A stretch of 64,000 nucleotides of DNA from Tyzzerella sp. (GCA_017416155.1 JAFQDE010000019.1:124001-188000); one strand, 5' to 3'. Positions 32,356 to 40,744 are shown, numbered from the stretch's first letter. Notes: a model not told the origin generated them from the sequence alone. Translations and numbers: made by a program.

Positions 32356-33361
32356 CTTCGTTACACTCCAATCTGTCAAGCACCTCATCCATGCTCCACT
32401 CTTCAATGCTACCGTGTCCAATCTCAGAAACGTATACAATGGAGCAACTCTGACCGTTCGCCTTTTTGTCGTGAGTAATTGCCTCTTTTACTTCCTCTAA
32501 ATCAAAAGTATAAAATTCCGGAAGTTCAAACCCCAGCTTCTCATATATTTCACAAAGTTGTTCCTGCACTTCCTCACTGCTCATATAGAGCATCCCAAGT
32601 GCAACACATTCTCCATGCAAATATCTTCCGTGTGCCGCACTTTCAAACCCATGTCCAATCGTGTGACCGTAATTCAGGATTTTGCGGAGATGACTCTCCT
32701 TCTCATCCTGCTCTACTACGTGTTTCTTCACCAGCAATGCTTTCTCTATAATTAAGTCCAAATGTTTTTTCCAGTCATCATTCAAAAATAGGTCAAATAA
32801 TTCCTTGTCGCTGGTTGCCCCCATCTTAATTGCCTCAAAAAGTCCGTTTACAATCTGACGTTCTGGCAAACTGTTTAGCGTATCTGGGTCAATCAGGACT
32901 GCCTTCGGCTGATAAAATGCACCAATAATATTCTTAATTCCGGCAAGATTTACTGCTGTTTTTCCGCCGATGGATGAATCCACCTGTGATAATACGGTCG
33001 TCGGAACATTATAAAAATCCACGCCTCGCATATAAAGTGATGCCACAAAGCCGCCAAGGTCACCTACAACTCCGCCGCCAACTGCAACCACACAATCCTT
33101 GCGACTAAACTGAGCTTCTAACATCTCTGTCAGAATCTCTTCTGCTGTCCGTAATGATTTGCTCTGCTCCCCTTGCGAAACAACCTTTATGTATGCTTTC
33201 TTACATTGCTGAGCAATTGTTTCTGCGTAAGTACTTGGAACTCCTTCATCTGTAATAATCATTACCTTACGGTTTAGATTCAAAAGTTCTCCTGCTTTTG
33301 CAAGATGTCCGCGCTCTATTTCTATGTTGTAACTGTTTTTTCCTAATTCCATGCGAATCAT
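32336..33361 (-). CDS. aroB: 3-Dehydroquinate synthase
   Basis: The 341-aa enzyme cyclises DAHP to 3-dehydroquinate with NAD+ and Zn2+. Characteristic segments are VVAVGGGVVGDLGGFVASLYMRG, NVPTTVLSQVDSSIGGKTAVNLAG, a Zn-ligand stretch with LNYGHTIGHGFESA, and GECVALGM. It is the first gene of the leftward aro operon and follows a TTGACA-N16-TAAAAT promoter. Confidence 0.97.
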   Translation of the reverse strand: MIRMELGKNSYNIEIERGHLAKAGELLNLNRKVMIITDEGVPSTYAETIAQQCKKAYIKVVSQGEQSKSLRTAEEILTEMLEAQFSRKDCVVAVGGGVVGDLGGFVASLYMRGVDFYNVPTTVLSQVDSSIGGKTAVNLAGIKNIIGAFYQPKAVLIDPDTLNSLPERQIVNGLFEAIKMGATSDKELFDLFLNDDWKKHLDLIIEKALLVKKHVVEQDEKESHLRKILNYGHTIGHGFESAAHGRYLHGECVALGMLYMSSEEVQEQLCEIYEKLGFELPEFYTFDLEEVKEAITHDKKANGQSCSIVYVSEIGHGSIEEWSMDEVLDRLECNEDEEYIW

Positions 33362-33399
33362 ATAATTATCCTTCTTTCAATCGCCCGAATATGTATATA

Positions 33400-33427
33400 A
33401 TTTTAGCATCGAGGTGTTATTTGTCAA
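33400..33427 (-). promoter_or_regulatory. Promoter of the aroB-aroC-aroA-aroF operon
   Basis: TTGACA (33422-33427), 16-nt spacer, TAAAAT (33400-33405) on the minus strand, 39 nt before the aroB ATG. I see no leader peptide or attenuator here, unlike pheA. Confidence 0.75.
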
Positions 33428-33436
33428 CTAATTTGC

Positions 33437-33465
33437 TTGACTTTCTCCCTCGTTCCAATTATACT
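33437..33465 (+). promoter_or_regulatory. Promoter of tRNA-Thr
   Basis: TTGACT (33437-33442), 17-nt spacer, TATACT (33460-33465) on the plus strand. The predicted start lies about 17 nt before the mature tRNA. Confidence 0.8.
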
Positions 33466-33488
33466 AATTCTTGTGGCTAAAGTCACTT

Positions 33489-33561
<73 letters not shown>

Positions 33562-33566
33562 TTATG

Positions 33567-33603
33567 AAAACCCCGAAGCATCCATGCTTTTCGGGTTTTT
33601 TCT
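33567..33603. terminator. Bidirectional terminator between tRNA-Thr and tyrA
   Basis: CCCCGAAGCA and TGCTTTTCGGG form a long stem around TCCA. A T8 run follows rightward and GGTTTTC leftward. It can end the tRNA transcript and the pheA-tyrA message. Confidence 0.8.
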
Positions 33604-34459
33604 ATTTTTTATCAAACAGTGCACGACGTTCTGTAGAGTAGCGCATCATTTTTCTCATTCCATCAACATCTTCCGTTTCTAACATTACTTTTAATTCATG
33701 AAACTTATCTATAAAAAGATTCATTTGTTCCAGAAGTGCTTCCTTGTTTTCCACAAACAGTTCACTCCACATAAGATCGTTAATCCTTGCGATGCGAGTA
33801 AGGTCTCTGAAAGAGTCACCTGTGAACTTTTCCATGTTTTCTTTGTCATTACAAGTCATAAGTGTGATAGCTATGCAGTGCGTTAATTGGGATAGAAATC
33901 CAATCATTTCGTCGTGTTCTTCCGGCGAAAGTGTAGTTACATTTGAAAAACCGAGAAGTCTTCCAAGCTCCATGCAAGTCTGTATTGCTTCAGGTGTGTT
34001 TTTTGCAGTCGGTGTTACGATATAGTTGGCACCTGAAAACATTTTGTCAGTACTGTTCTCTACACCGGAAACCTCTCGCCCAGCCATAGGATGCGCTGCA
34101 ATAAATTCCACATCATCACGAAGCATCTCCTGAATTTTATATACAATTTTGCCTTTTACACCAGTTACATCTGTAATAAGTGCACCGCTTTTCAGTAGCC
34201 CTTGATGCTTTTCAATCCATTCCACAAAAATGTGAGGATAAAGCGCAAAAATGACAAGATCCGCTTCTCCAATGATTCTTTCATCAATTTCTGTTGTCCC
34301 TTCATCAATCAAATGCTCGGAAAGTGCATAATCTATGGAACTTTGTTCTTTTGTAATCGCACTAATATGAAATCCAAATCGTTTCAACACTTTGGCATAA
34401 CTGCCTCCCAAAAGGCCAAGACCTACAATTAATATTTTTTTACTTATATCAACTATCAT
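33602..34459 (-). CDS. tyrA: Prephenate dehydrogenase
   Basis: The 285-aa enzyme converts prephenate to 4-hydroxyphenylpyruvate for tyrosine. The Rossmann loop GLGLLGGS is at 14-21, followed by ITDVTGVKG, AAHPMAGREVSGVENS and the all-helical dimer domain (HDEMIGFLSQLTHCIA). There is no ACT domain. I use the ATG at 34459, with GAGG upstream and the canonical N-terminus. It follows pheA by 13 bp. Confidence 0.93.
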   Translation of the reverse strand: MIVDISKKILIVGLGLLGGSYAKVLKRFGFHISAITKEQSSIDYALSEHLIDEGTTEIDERIIGEADLVIFALYPHIFVEWIEKHQGLLKSGALITDVTGVKGKIVYKIQEMLRDDVEFIAAHPMAGREVSGVENSTDKMFSGANYIVTPTAKNTPEAIQTCMELGRLLGFSNVTTLSPEEHDEMIGFLSQLTHCIAITLMTCNDKENMEKFTGDSFRDLTRIARINDLMWSELFVENKEALLEQMNLFIDKFHELKVMLETEDVDGMRKMMRYSTERRALFDKK

Positions 34460-34472
34460 TTCATTTTTACCT

Positions 34473-35561
34473 CTATATTTGAACGTGTGGTGCAAAGGTG
34501 CCGACAACCTTCAATTGGTCGCAAACTCTGCTCAAATCATCCATCATTTGTTTTCCTTCTTCCGTATCTGTTAAGCCACTGATTTCAATATAGAAATAAT
34601 ACTGCCACGAATGTTTCTTCAATGGCCTGCTTCTCAGTGTCGTCATGTTATATCCATATTTTCCGATGATACTAATCGCTTTTGCAAGAGATCCTGCTTC
34701 ATGTTTAACGGTGAACATAAGAACAGAGTTAGAAAATGATGTCGTTTTCGCAGGGACTCTGGAAAGCACAGCAAAACGTGTCGTATTCTCTCCGCTCTTA
34801 TTAATATCTGTTGCTAAAACCTTTAGTCCGTAGATTTCAGCAGTTTCAACGCTTGCAATAGCTCCTAATGACTTATCATTTGCCTCAACCACACTTTTTG
34901 CAGCAAGAGCAGTATTATTTGCCTCCTCTGTTTCAAACTTTTTCAGTTCGATGTAATCATGGCATTGACTGAGTGCCTGTGGATGACTGACAACCTTCTT
35001 AATATCTTCCACCGTTGCCCCCGGAACACCAAGAAGATTTTGACGAATTTCAAGTTCATAGATTCCATTTACAAAAAGCGTTCCGGAGAAAATCAGGTCA
35101 ATAGTCTGTCCAACCTCCCCTGCATAGCTGTTTTCGATAGGAAGTACTGCCACATCACTTTCACCACTTACAACAGAATCATATGCTGCTTTAAAATCCC
35201 GATAGGAAATCCTGTTTCCCTCAGGGAAAATTCTTCCAGCTGCTATATGTGCAAATGCACCTTCAACACCGCTATATGCTACTTTCAAACCACTTTGCAT
35301 GCGATACTGATATGCACGTGAAATTGACATCATATTCTTGATATAATCAATATAGTACCCCTTCAGAACCTCGTCTTCTATAAGTTCCATATTCTTTTCA
35401 ATCACTTGATTTTCTCTAATCTGATCTAAAATTGGAAGACCAAATTCCTTCTTATGCTCATAAACCATTTCTGCAGCTCTCATTCTTTCTATAAAGAGTT
35501 CTGCCATTTTTGAATCAACTTCATTTATAATCTTTCTTGCTTCCTCTAACTTGTTTGCCAT
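34473..35561 (-). CDS. pheA: Bifunctional chorismate mutase/prephenate dehydratase (P-protein)
   Basis: The 362-aa fusion has an AroQ-type chorismate mutase at about 1-90 (KIINEVDSKMAELFIERM, with the later IRENQVIEKN) and a prephenate dehydratase at about 95-270 (VAYSGVEGAFAHIAAGRIF, VLPIENSYAGEV, and NTTRFAVLSR with the catalytic Thr). A C-terminal ACT domain follows (GSLAKAISIIGKYGYNMT, then LRSRPLKK with the ESRP-equivalent) that allows phenylalanine feedback. Transcription starts at 35794-35822 and passes a Phe/Tyr-rich leader peptide and terminator, so the gene is probably attenuated by charged tRNA-Phe/Tyr levels. Confidence 0.97.
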   Translation of the reverse strand: MANKLEEARKIINEVDSKMAELFIERMRAAEMVYEHKKEFGLPILDQIRENQVIEKNMELIEDEVLKGYYIDYIKNMMSISRAYQYRMQSGLKVAYSGVEGAFAHIAAGRIFPEGNRISYRDFKAAYDSVVSGESDVAVLPIENSYAGEVGQTIDLIFSGTLFVNGIYELEIRQNLLGVPGATVEDIKKVVSHPQALSQCHDYIELKKFETEEANNTALAAKSVVEANDKSLGAIASVETAEIYGLKVLATDINKSGENTTRFAVLSRVPAKTTSFSNSVLMFTVKHEAGSLAKAISIIGKYGYNMTTLRSRPLKKHSWQYYFYIEISGLTDTEEGKQMMDDLSRVCDQLKVVGTFAPHVQI

Positions 35562-35605
35562 TTTTATCGTCTCCCTCTTCTCATTGCAGTTATTTCTCCG
35601 GTAAT

Positions 35606-35652
35606 AAAAAATCCGCTTTCAACATTGCTATTCAAAGCACAATGAAAGCGGA
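35606..35652 (-). terminator. Attenuator terminator of pheA-tyrA
   Basis: TCCGCTTTCA (35612-35621) and TGAAAGCGGA (35643-35652) form a perfect 10-bp stem with TTTTTT on the minus strand. It lies between the leader peptide and pheA, the position of an attenuator. Confidence 0.85.
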
Positions 35653-35661
35653 CTGACCATT

Positions 35662-35760
35662 CTATGTTACCTCATCCGGTAGTAAATAATCTACCTTGGA
35701 TGATACAAAAAGCGGGCAGCCCTTTTCAAAATAATAAAAGTAAAACTTCTTATTCATCAT
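35662..35760 (-). CDS. Phe/Tyr leader peptide of the pheA-tyrA operon
   Basis: A 32-aa ORF with AAAGGAGG upstream reads MMNKKFYFYYFEKGCPLF and then VSSKVDYLLPDEVT. Seven of residues 6-11 and 18 and 25 are Phe or Tyr, including the run FYFYYF. It is followed 10 nt after its stop by the attenuator hairpin and then pheA. The classic model is that ribosome stalling at the Phe/Tyr run when charged tRNAs are scarce prevents terminator formation. This attenuator serves both the phenylalanine and tyrosine branch genes at once. Confidence 0.88.
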   Translation of the reverse strand: MMNKKFYFYYFEKGCPLFVSSKVDYLLPDEVT

Positions 35761-35793
35761 CTTCACTGCCTCCTTTTTGATTTATTGTTACGT

Positions 35794-35822
35794 ATTTTAT
35801 CACGTTAAAGCGAAAAAGTCAA
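35794..35822 (-). promoter_or_regulatory. Promoter of the pheA-tyrA operon
   Basis: TTGACT (35817-35822), 17-nt spacer, TAAAAT (35794-35799) on the minus strand. The leader peptide ATG is about 27 nt past the expected start. Confidence 0.78.
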
Positions 35823-35840
35823 CGGGTTATATTTAAAATC

Positions 35841-36704
35841 TCAACTTTTTGTGTGTACCACAACTTGATTGAATGGAATCTCAATTTCATTCTCATCTAA
35901 AGTCAACTTGATGTTTTCTGTCAATCTCCACTTTGCACTCCAGTATGCCTCTTTTTTTACCCAACCACGAGCTCCGATTACAACAGAACTGTCGCCAAGT
36001 GTATCTACAAATACCGTGATTTCTTCACTTTGTAGCACATCTTCATCCTTGCGAAGTAACTCCTCGAGCAACTGTTTTGCTTTCTTTAAATCTGCATCAT
36101 AAGAGATTCCCACCGACAAATCTAATCTTCTTTTGTCCTGTGCTGTCACATTGGTTAGACTTGTATTCGCCAGCGAACCGTTCGGAATGATCACTGTCTT
36201 ATTATCTACTGTTAATAGTTTTGTGTAGAAAAGTTGAATCTCTTTTACTGTTCCTTCGCGTCCTTTATTATCTTCTATAATGTAGTCCCCAACCACAAAT
36301 GGTTTCAACATCAAAATCAGAACACCACCTGCAAAGTTTGAAAGGCTTCCTTGCAAAGCCAAGCCAACAGCCACACCGCAGGATGCCAATGCTGCCGCAA
36401 CCGAAGTCGTATCTAATCCGAACTTACTTCCAATTGAGAAAATCAAGACCGCGTACAGGGCAAACTTCACCAAAGAATCTACAAACTGACGAACCCCCTT
36501 ATCCACATTTCCCTTTTCCATGGAAATTCGAATCAGTTTTCTCATCCATTTAATTAGCTTTGTACCGATAAAAAACACAACCAAAGCCAATACTACGCCG
36601 ACCGCGAAGTCAATGAGTCCAGGTATTTTCCCGCCTACATACTCGGCTAATTTACTTACTTCTTCTACCACTTCTTCTCCTTCAACTGCTTTTGTTAATA
36701 ACAT
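35841..36704 (-). CDS. mscS: MscS-type mechanosensitive channel
   Basis: The 287-aa membrane protein has two N-terminal membrane helices (IDFAVGVVLALVVFFIGTKLI and LVKFALYAVLIFSIGSKFGL). The pore-lining TM3 is Gly/Ala rich (VAAALASCGVAVGLALQGSL, then SNFAGGVLIL), and the MscS beta domain follows with GDYIIEDNKGREGTVKEI and TVIIPNGSLANTSLTNVT. It releases solutes during osmotic downshift. It is a small-type channel without extra helices. It lies alone between the pheA promoter and yraN. Confidence 0.93.
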   Translation of the reverse strand: MLLTKAVEGEEVVEEVSKLAEYVGGKIPGLIDFAVGVVLALVVFFIGTKLIKWMRKLIRISMEKGNVDKGVRQFVDSLVKFALYAVLIFSIGSKFGLDTTSVAAALASCGVAVGLALQGSLSNFAGGVLILMLKPFVVGDYIIEDNKGREGTVKEIQLFYTKLLTVDNKTVIIPNGSLANTSLTNVTAQDKRRLDLSVGISYDADLKKAKQLLEELLRKDEDVLQSEEITVFVDTLGDSSVVIGARGWVKKEAYWSAKWRLTENIKLTLDENEIEIPFNQVVVHTKS

Positions 36705-36795
36705 ATGTTCTTACCTCCGTTTTATCCTTTGTTTCTAACATAATTATCTCATTTGCTTTTTGCAAATTCAACTGGTATTTTTTATTACCTTTGAT

Positions 36796-37149
36796 TCACA
36801 TTATAAAATCAAATGCATTCTGCACAATTTGGATCTTGTCACCCAGAATTCCAACCACATCAAAACGAACAGATTCTTCTTGAACTTTATACTTCTGCAA
36901 ATAATAAAACGCACATTTTGAAATTGTGCGTTGTTTTGAAACGGACACCGCTTCTAACGGATGTCCGCTTTTATCATTCTCTCTATATTTTACTTCCACA
37001 AAGACAAGATAGCCTTGATGCCTTGCAATAATGTCGATTTCTCCAAATCTACTATAAAAATTGCATTCTACTATCTGATAACCTTGCTTCTCTAGATATT
37101 CTCCTGCTATCTTTTCATAATTACTGCCTATCGTTCTTTTGTTCTTCAT
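36796..37149 (-). CDS. yraN: YraN/UPF0102 family putative endonuclease
   Basis: The 117-aa protein has the UPF0102 core: GEYLEKQGYQIVECNF, then GEIDIIARHQ with Glu37/Asp39, and FVEVKYR with Glu52/Lys54. This is a PD-(D/E)XK-like arrangement related to Holliday-junction resolvases. Function is uncertain. It normally follows rnhB in Firmicutes; here ToxN is inserted between them and overlaps its start by 29 bp. Confidence 0.9.
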   Translation of the reverse strand: MKNKRTIGSNYEKIAGEYLEKQGYQIVECNFYSRFGEIDIIARHQGYLVFVEVKYRENDKSGHPLEAVSVSKQRTISKCAFYYLQKYKVQEESVRFDVVGILGDKIQIVQNAFDFIM

Positions 37150-37666
37150 TCTTCTTATACTCCTTGCTTTTTTCTTCTAACAAGGTGAAATTGCAACATC
37201 TTTGAGATAACTTACCATCTGGATTTCCCTGACACTTATGGTACAATTTTCTTGCCTTTTCCGTTAACACGCTTTCTAAGTTATCGATAATCTTCTTTTC
37301 TTTTTGCAATAAATATATGTAATTTGTCTTTTCTCGTTCATTTTCAAAAGAACGAAAGTTTCCAACTTCATTATATTTTAACTGTGTAACATATTCATCT
37401 GGAATTGGTATCATGTTATTTAAATTGAGTACCGCATAAACAAATTCTGTCTCTTCATCTTTAACTTTGTGAAAATCGAGACTATTTGACATCTTTGCAT
37501 GTTTTGACTTATATGAGGATATCGGTACATAATATTTTGCATTTTCCAGTTCCAGCACGATGCCTAAATGGAGTTTTGAATGTTCTCCATATTCGACATG
37601 ACCAACTCTCGAATCGTACTTCTTCAAGTAGTTTATATATTCTTTGTCAGCAACATACCAATTCAT
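37121..37666 (-). CDS. ToxN/AbiQ-family type III toxin (endoribonuclease)
   Basis: The 181-aa protein fits ToxN/AbiQ endoribonucleases. Its core has KLHLGIVLELENAKYYVPIS followed by SYKSKH, then SLDFHKVKD and YAVLNLNNMIPIPDEYV, with a helical C-terminal half. The toxin cleaves RNA and is held in check by a small tandem-repeat RNA. Upstream is the matching set: consensus promoter, two 36-bp repeats, a terminator, then an AGGAGG site and this gene. Such loci act in abortive infection. Insertion between rnhB and yraN shows it was acquired. Confidence 0.9.
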   Translation of the reverse strand: MNWYVADKEYINYLKKYDSRVGHVEYGEHSKLHLGIVLELENAKYYVPISSYKSKHAKMSNSLDFHKVKDEETEFVYAVLNLNNMIPIPDEYVTQLKYNEVGNFRSFENEREKTNYIYLLQKEKKIIDNLESVLTEKARKLYHKCQGNPDGKLSQRCCNFTLLEEKSKEYKKNEEQKNDRQ

Positions 37667-37684
37667 CTCATTCCTCCTTAGTGT

Positions 37685-37715
37685 AAAAAACAGACGAGGA
37701 TATAATCCCCGTCTG
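37685..37715 (-). terminator. Terminator between the ToxI RNA and toxN
   Basis: CAGACGAGGA and TCCCCGTCTG (one G-U) form a 10-bp stem with a 5-nt loop and TTTTTT on the minus strand. In type III systems this leaky terminator sets the RNA:toxin ratio. Confidence 0.88.
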
Positions 37716-37721
37716 ACGTAT

Positions 37722-37793
37722 AAACGATTGTTTTAATTGGACAATCTAACCGTTTTTAAACGACTGTTTTAACTGGACAATCTAACCAGATAA
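37722..37793 (-). ncRNA. ToxI-like antitoxin RNA, two 36-bp repeats
   Basis: Two units at 37722-37757 and 37758-37793 share 30-bp blocks identical except at two positions, each beginning GGTTAGATTGTCC on the minus strand. The period of 36 nt is the length known for ToxI-type antitoxin repeats. Processed repeats would bind and inhibit ToxN. Only two copies are present, near the minimum for such systems. Confidence 0.85.
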
Positions 37794-37813
37794 GAATTTC
37801 TCTTTTCAATATT

Positions 37814-37842
37814 ATTATACAAAACTCTTTTTTCTATGTCAA
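37814..37842 (-). promoter_or_regulatory. Consensus promoter of the ToxI/ToxN locus
   Basis: TTGACA (37837-37842), 17-nt spacer, TATAAT (37814-37819) on the minus strand, overlapping the rnhB stop codon. A fully consensus promoter suits high expression of the antitoxin RNA. Confidence 0.85.
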
Positions 37843-38595
37843 GAATTTCTTAATAAAACTACGTCTATGTATTGGAGTCGTGCCAATCTCTTGAAGCGCT
37901 CGGAGATGCTTCGCTGAGCCATAACCCTTATTGCTTGCAAAATCATATCCCGGGAGTACTTCATCGTACTGAACCATCAATCGGTCTCTCGTCACCTTTG
38001 CAATAATGCTTGCCGCAGCAATCGATGCACTCTTGGCATCCCCTTTAATAATCGGCACCTGACGTACATTTACTTCCGGAATGGTCACCGCATCATTGAG
38101 AAGCAAATCCGGACGAACTTTGAGGTTGGATATTGCAATCCGCATCGCCTCATAAGTTGCCTGCAAGATATTGATCTCATCAATTACATTCGGTCCCACA
38201 ATACCAATACCGGTTGCGACTGCTTTCTCCATAATCTCATCATACAGAATTTCTCGCATCTTCTCAGACAGTTTTTTAGAATCATTGAGATACAGAATGT
38301 CACAATTCTTCGGCAATATGACTGCACCTGCAACTACAGGACCTGCAAGTGGTCCTCGGCCCACCTCATCAATTCCGCAGATATATTGAAAATCTGCATA
38401 TTTACGCTCATAAATATACATATCTTCCATTCTACGCTTCTCTGCTTCCAATTTTTCTTCCTGTTTCTTATATTTTGAAATCAGGCTGACAACACCTGAC
38501 CGATTATCATCTGCATATATTTCATACAGAGACAACAAGGTCTGTCTGTCAGCCTGTTCAAATTCTTTCTTAATATCATCAATGCTCTTACTCAT
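37834..38595 (-). CDS. rnhB: Ribonuclease HII
   Basis: The 253-aa enzyme removes ribonucleotides from RNA-DNA hybrids and misincorporated single ribonucleotides. The active-site signature YICGIDEVGRGPLAGPVVAG lies near residue 70, and later Asp residues are in LLNDAVTIPEV and PIIKGDAKSASIAAASIIAKVTRD. An N-terminal helical extension of about 65 residues is the form typical of Bacillus-type RNase HII. It overlaps the upstream lepB by 8 bp. Confidence 0.97.
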   Translation of the reverse strand: MSKSIDDIKKEFEQADRQTLLSLYEIYADDNRSGVVSLISKYKKQEEKLEAEKRRMEDMYIYERKYADFQYICGIDEVGRGPLAGPVVAGAVILPKNCDILYLNDSKKLSEKMREILYDEIMEKAVATGIGIVGPNVIDEINILQATYEAMRIAISNLKVRPDLLLNDAVTIPEVNVRQVPIIKGDAKSASIAAASIIAKVTRDRLMVQYDEVLPGYDFASNKGYGSAKHLRALQEIGTTPIHRRSFIKKFLT

Positions 38596-39211
38596 GTGAA
38601 ACTACTCCAATACTCTTTAGTGGCCAGATACGAACCCACGCTCTTCCGATAAGTTCATCTCTATGCAACACACCCACATTGGTTTCTCGACTGTCGGCAC
38701 TTCGATTGCGATTATCTCCCAGAACAAAATATTCGTCTTCACCCAACTCTATCGGCTCTGCTGCATTTCCTGCGCTCTCCATAACCTCTAGGCCATAGTT
38801 TTCATCTAACTTTTCCCCATTGATATAGACATAACCGTCGATAATCTGTACTGTTTCTCCCGGAAGTCCGATGATACGCTTAATGTAATATGTATCCTCT
38901 GCATAGCGATATGGGAACACAATAATCTCAAAACGCTTCGGGTCACGGAAACGATAGGAAATCTTATCCACAATCAGATTATCTCCATCTTGCAAGGTTG
39001 CCTGCATAGAATCACCGCTTACCTTTGTACGCTGACCTACATAAGTCACGATTAAGTAAGTTGCACACACAACAATCAATATATAGACAATCCATCCGAT
39101 TGCTTCACGCAATTCCTTCTCTTTATCTGTCTGATTCGCAAGTTTCTCTGCTTTTGCCTTTTCTTTGGCCTTTTTTCTCATTCGATATTCATATCGATAT
39201 CTTCTAGCCAT
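38588..39211 (-). CDS. lepB: Signal peptidase I (first copy)
   Basis: The 207-aa type I signal peptidase has a Lys-rich cytoplasmic N-terminus, one membrane helix (AIGWIVYILIVVCATYLIV), catalytic Ser68 in VSGDSMQATL and general-base Lys111 in YIKRIIGLPGE. EDEYFVLGDNRNRSADSR is the usual box E. The ATG at 39211 has AAGGA upstream. A second lepB lies just beyond rbgA; the pair flanking a GTPase gene is notable. It overlaps rnhB by 8 bp. Confidence 0.93.
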   Translation of the reverse strand: MARRYRYEYRMRKKAKEKAKAEKLANQTDKEKELREAIGWIVYILIVVCATYLIVTYVGQRTKVSGDSMQATLQDGDNLIVDKISYRFRDPKRFEIIVFPYRYAEDTYYIKRIIGLPGETVQIIDGYVYINGEKLDENYGLEVMESAGNAAEPIELGEDEYFVLGDNRNRSADSRETNVGVLHRDELIGRAWVRIWPLKSIGVVSHE

Positions 39212-39233
39212 ACTATTCCTTCTTTCCAATTAT

Positions 39234-40085
39234 TTATTCGTAATCCTCCGGGAATTCAAGCGTAATTCTGCCCAATCGTCCGTCTCGGAAGTCATCAATC
39301 AGAAGCGTAGCCGCCTTAGCTGTGTCAAGCTCGTTGCCTCGAAGCAGACAATGTCTGCTCTTTGCAATATCTGCAAGGCACTGATACGGATCATCAACCT
39401 CTATTATAGCATACTTTTCGGATAATACACCAAGATAATATTTTTTTAAGAATTGAATAATCTCTGCCGCCAATTCTTCTGTATTCAAAATCTCATCTTT
39501 GATAGAGCCTATAAATGCAAGACGGAGTCCAACAGTCTGGTCTTCGAACTTGGGCCACAGAATTCCCGGTGTATCGAGAAGTTCTACATTTTTATTGAGA
39601 CGAATCCACTGTTTCCCTTTTGTAACACCAGGTTTATTCCCTGTCTTTGCACATGCTTTGCCTGCAAGCGCGTTGATAAAGGTAGATTTCCCAACATTCG
39701 GAATTCCGACTACCATCGCGCGTACCGGGCGATTGAGAATTCCCCTCTTGCGGTCTCTTTCAATCTTCTCCTTACACGCTTCCTGGATGACACCATGAAT
39801 TGATTTGATTCCACCGCCCTTTTTAGAATTGACTTTAACAACTGAAAATCCCTTTTGTTTGAAATATTCTACCCAAGCATCATTTTGTTTTTCTTCAGCC
39901 AAATCTGATTTGTTAAGCAGGATTAGGCGAGCTTTATTCTTGCCAAGCTCATCAATATCCGGATTACGGCTGCTCATCGGTATTCTGGCATCCACCAGTT
40001 CAATCACCAAATCTATTAATTTAATATTTTCCTGCATCATACGTTTTGCCTTTGTCATATGACCAGGATACCATTGAAAATGCAT
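39234..40085 (-). CDS. rbgA: Ribosome biogenesis GTPase RbgA (YlqF)
   Basis: The 283-aa circularly permuted GTPase has G4 (LLNKSDLA) ahead of G1 (GIPNVGKSTFINAL) and G3 (LLDTPGILWP). The N-terminal WYPGHMTKAKRMM motif is diagnostic. It promotes late assembly of the 50S subunit. It lies 12 bp after the second signal peptidase and 22 bp before the first, all in one direction, so co-transcription is likely. Confidence 0.96.
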   Translation of the reverse strand: MHFQWYPGHMTKAKRMMQENIKLIDLVIELVDARIPMSSRNPDIDELGKNKARLILLNKSDLAEEKQNDAWVEYFKQKGFSVVKVNSKKGGGIKSIHGVIQEACKEKIERDRKRGILNRPVRAMVVGIPNVGKSTFINALAGKACAKTGNKPGVTKGKQWIRLNKNVELLDTPGILWPKFEDQTVGLRLAFIGSIKDEILNTEELAAEIIQFLKKYYLGVLSEKYAIIEVDDPYQCLADIAKSRHCLLRGNELDTAKAATLLIDDFRDGRLGRITLEFPEDYE

Positions 40086-40096
40086 ACTCTTCTCCT

Positions 40097-40669
40097 TTAT
40101 CTCACAAAACCGAACGTTGTGCCCGGCGATACCACGAACCAGACCTTTCCTCCGATTTCTGAACGTTTCACTGCGCCGATATCGGCACTTCTGCTGTCTT
40201 CACTATTTTGTCTGTCATCTCCAAGAACAAAATATTCATTATTCTTGAGCTTGACCGGTTCTGCCAGAAGTCCTAAGTCCTCCATTTCTGTGGTTTCATA
40301 TTTCTCTTTAATCTCACGGCCGTTCACGACAATCTTCCCATCAACCACCTCTATGGTCTCACCCGGTAGTCCAACGATTCGCTTAATATAATAATGCGAA
40401 CTTTCATTGCCATTCGGTTTAAATGCAACCACATCTCCGCGTTTTGGCGTCCCCATGCTATACGCAGCTTTACTTATAAGTGTAATATTACCATTTTTCA
40501 GTTCCGGCTTCATGGAATCTCCAATCATACTTGCACGTTGTCCAAAATAATAAACACAGACAAAAGCCAACAAACAGACAATTGCAATCTGAACTGTCCA
40601 AACGATAATCTCACGGAGCAAATCATAGTTCACATGTCTTCTTCTTTTCCCAAATGTTAAATTTGCCAT
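40097..40669 (-). CDS. lepB: Signal peptidase I (second copy)
   Basis: The 190-aa protein has a single membrane helix (IIVWTVQIAIVCLLAFVCVYYF), Ser52 in SMIGDSMKPEL, Lys96 in YYIKRIVGLPGE, and NNEYFVLGDDRQNSEDSR. It differs in many positions from the 207-aa copy, so the pair is an older duplication, perhaps with distinct substrate preference. It is the first gene after the rplS terminator. Confidence 0.93.
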   Translation of the reverse strand: MANLTFGKRRRHVNYDLLREIIVWTVQIAIVCLLAFVCVYYFGQRASMIGDSMKPELKNGNITLISKAAYSMGTPKRGDVVAFKPNGNESSHYYIKRIVGLPGETIEVVDGKIVVNGREIKEKYETTEMEDLGLLAEPVKLKNNEYFVLGDDRQNSEDSRSADIGAVKRSEIGGKVWFVVSPGTTFGFVR

Positions 40670-40709
40670 TATATGTTCCTCTCTGTATAAGAGTTTGCTT
40701 GAAAACTAA

Positions 40710-40744
40710 TAAAAAGGGACAACTAATAATATGTAGTTGTCCCT
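40710..40744 (-). terminator. Terminator of the ylxM-ffh-rpsP-...-rplS operon
   Basis: AGGGACAACTA and TAGTTGTCCCT (40715-40725 and 40734-40744) form a perfect 11-bp stem followed by TTTTTA on the minus strand. Confidence 0.9.
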
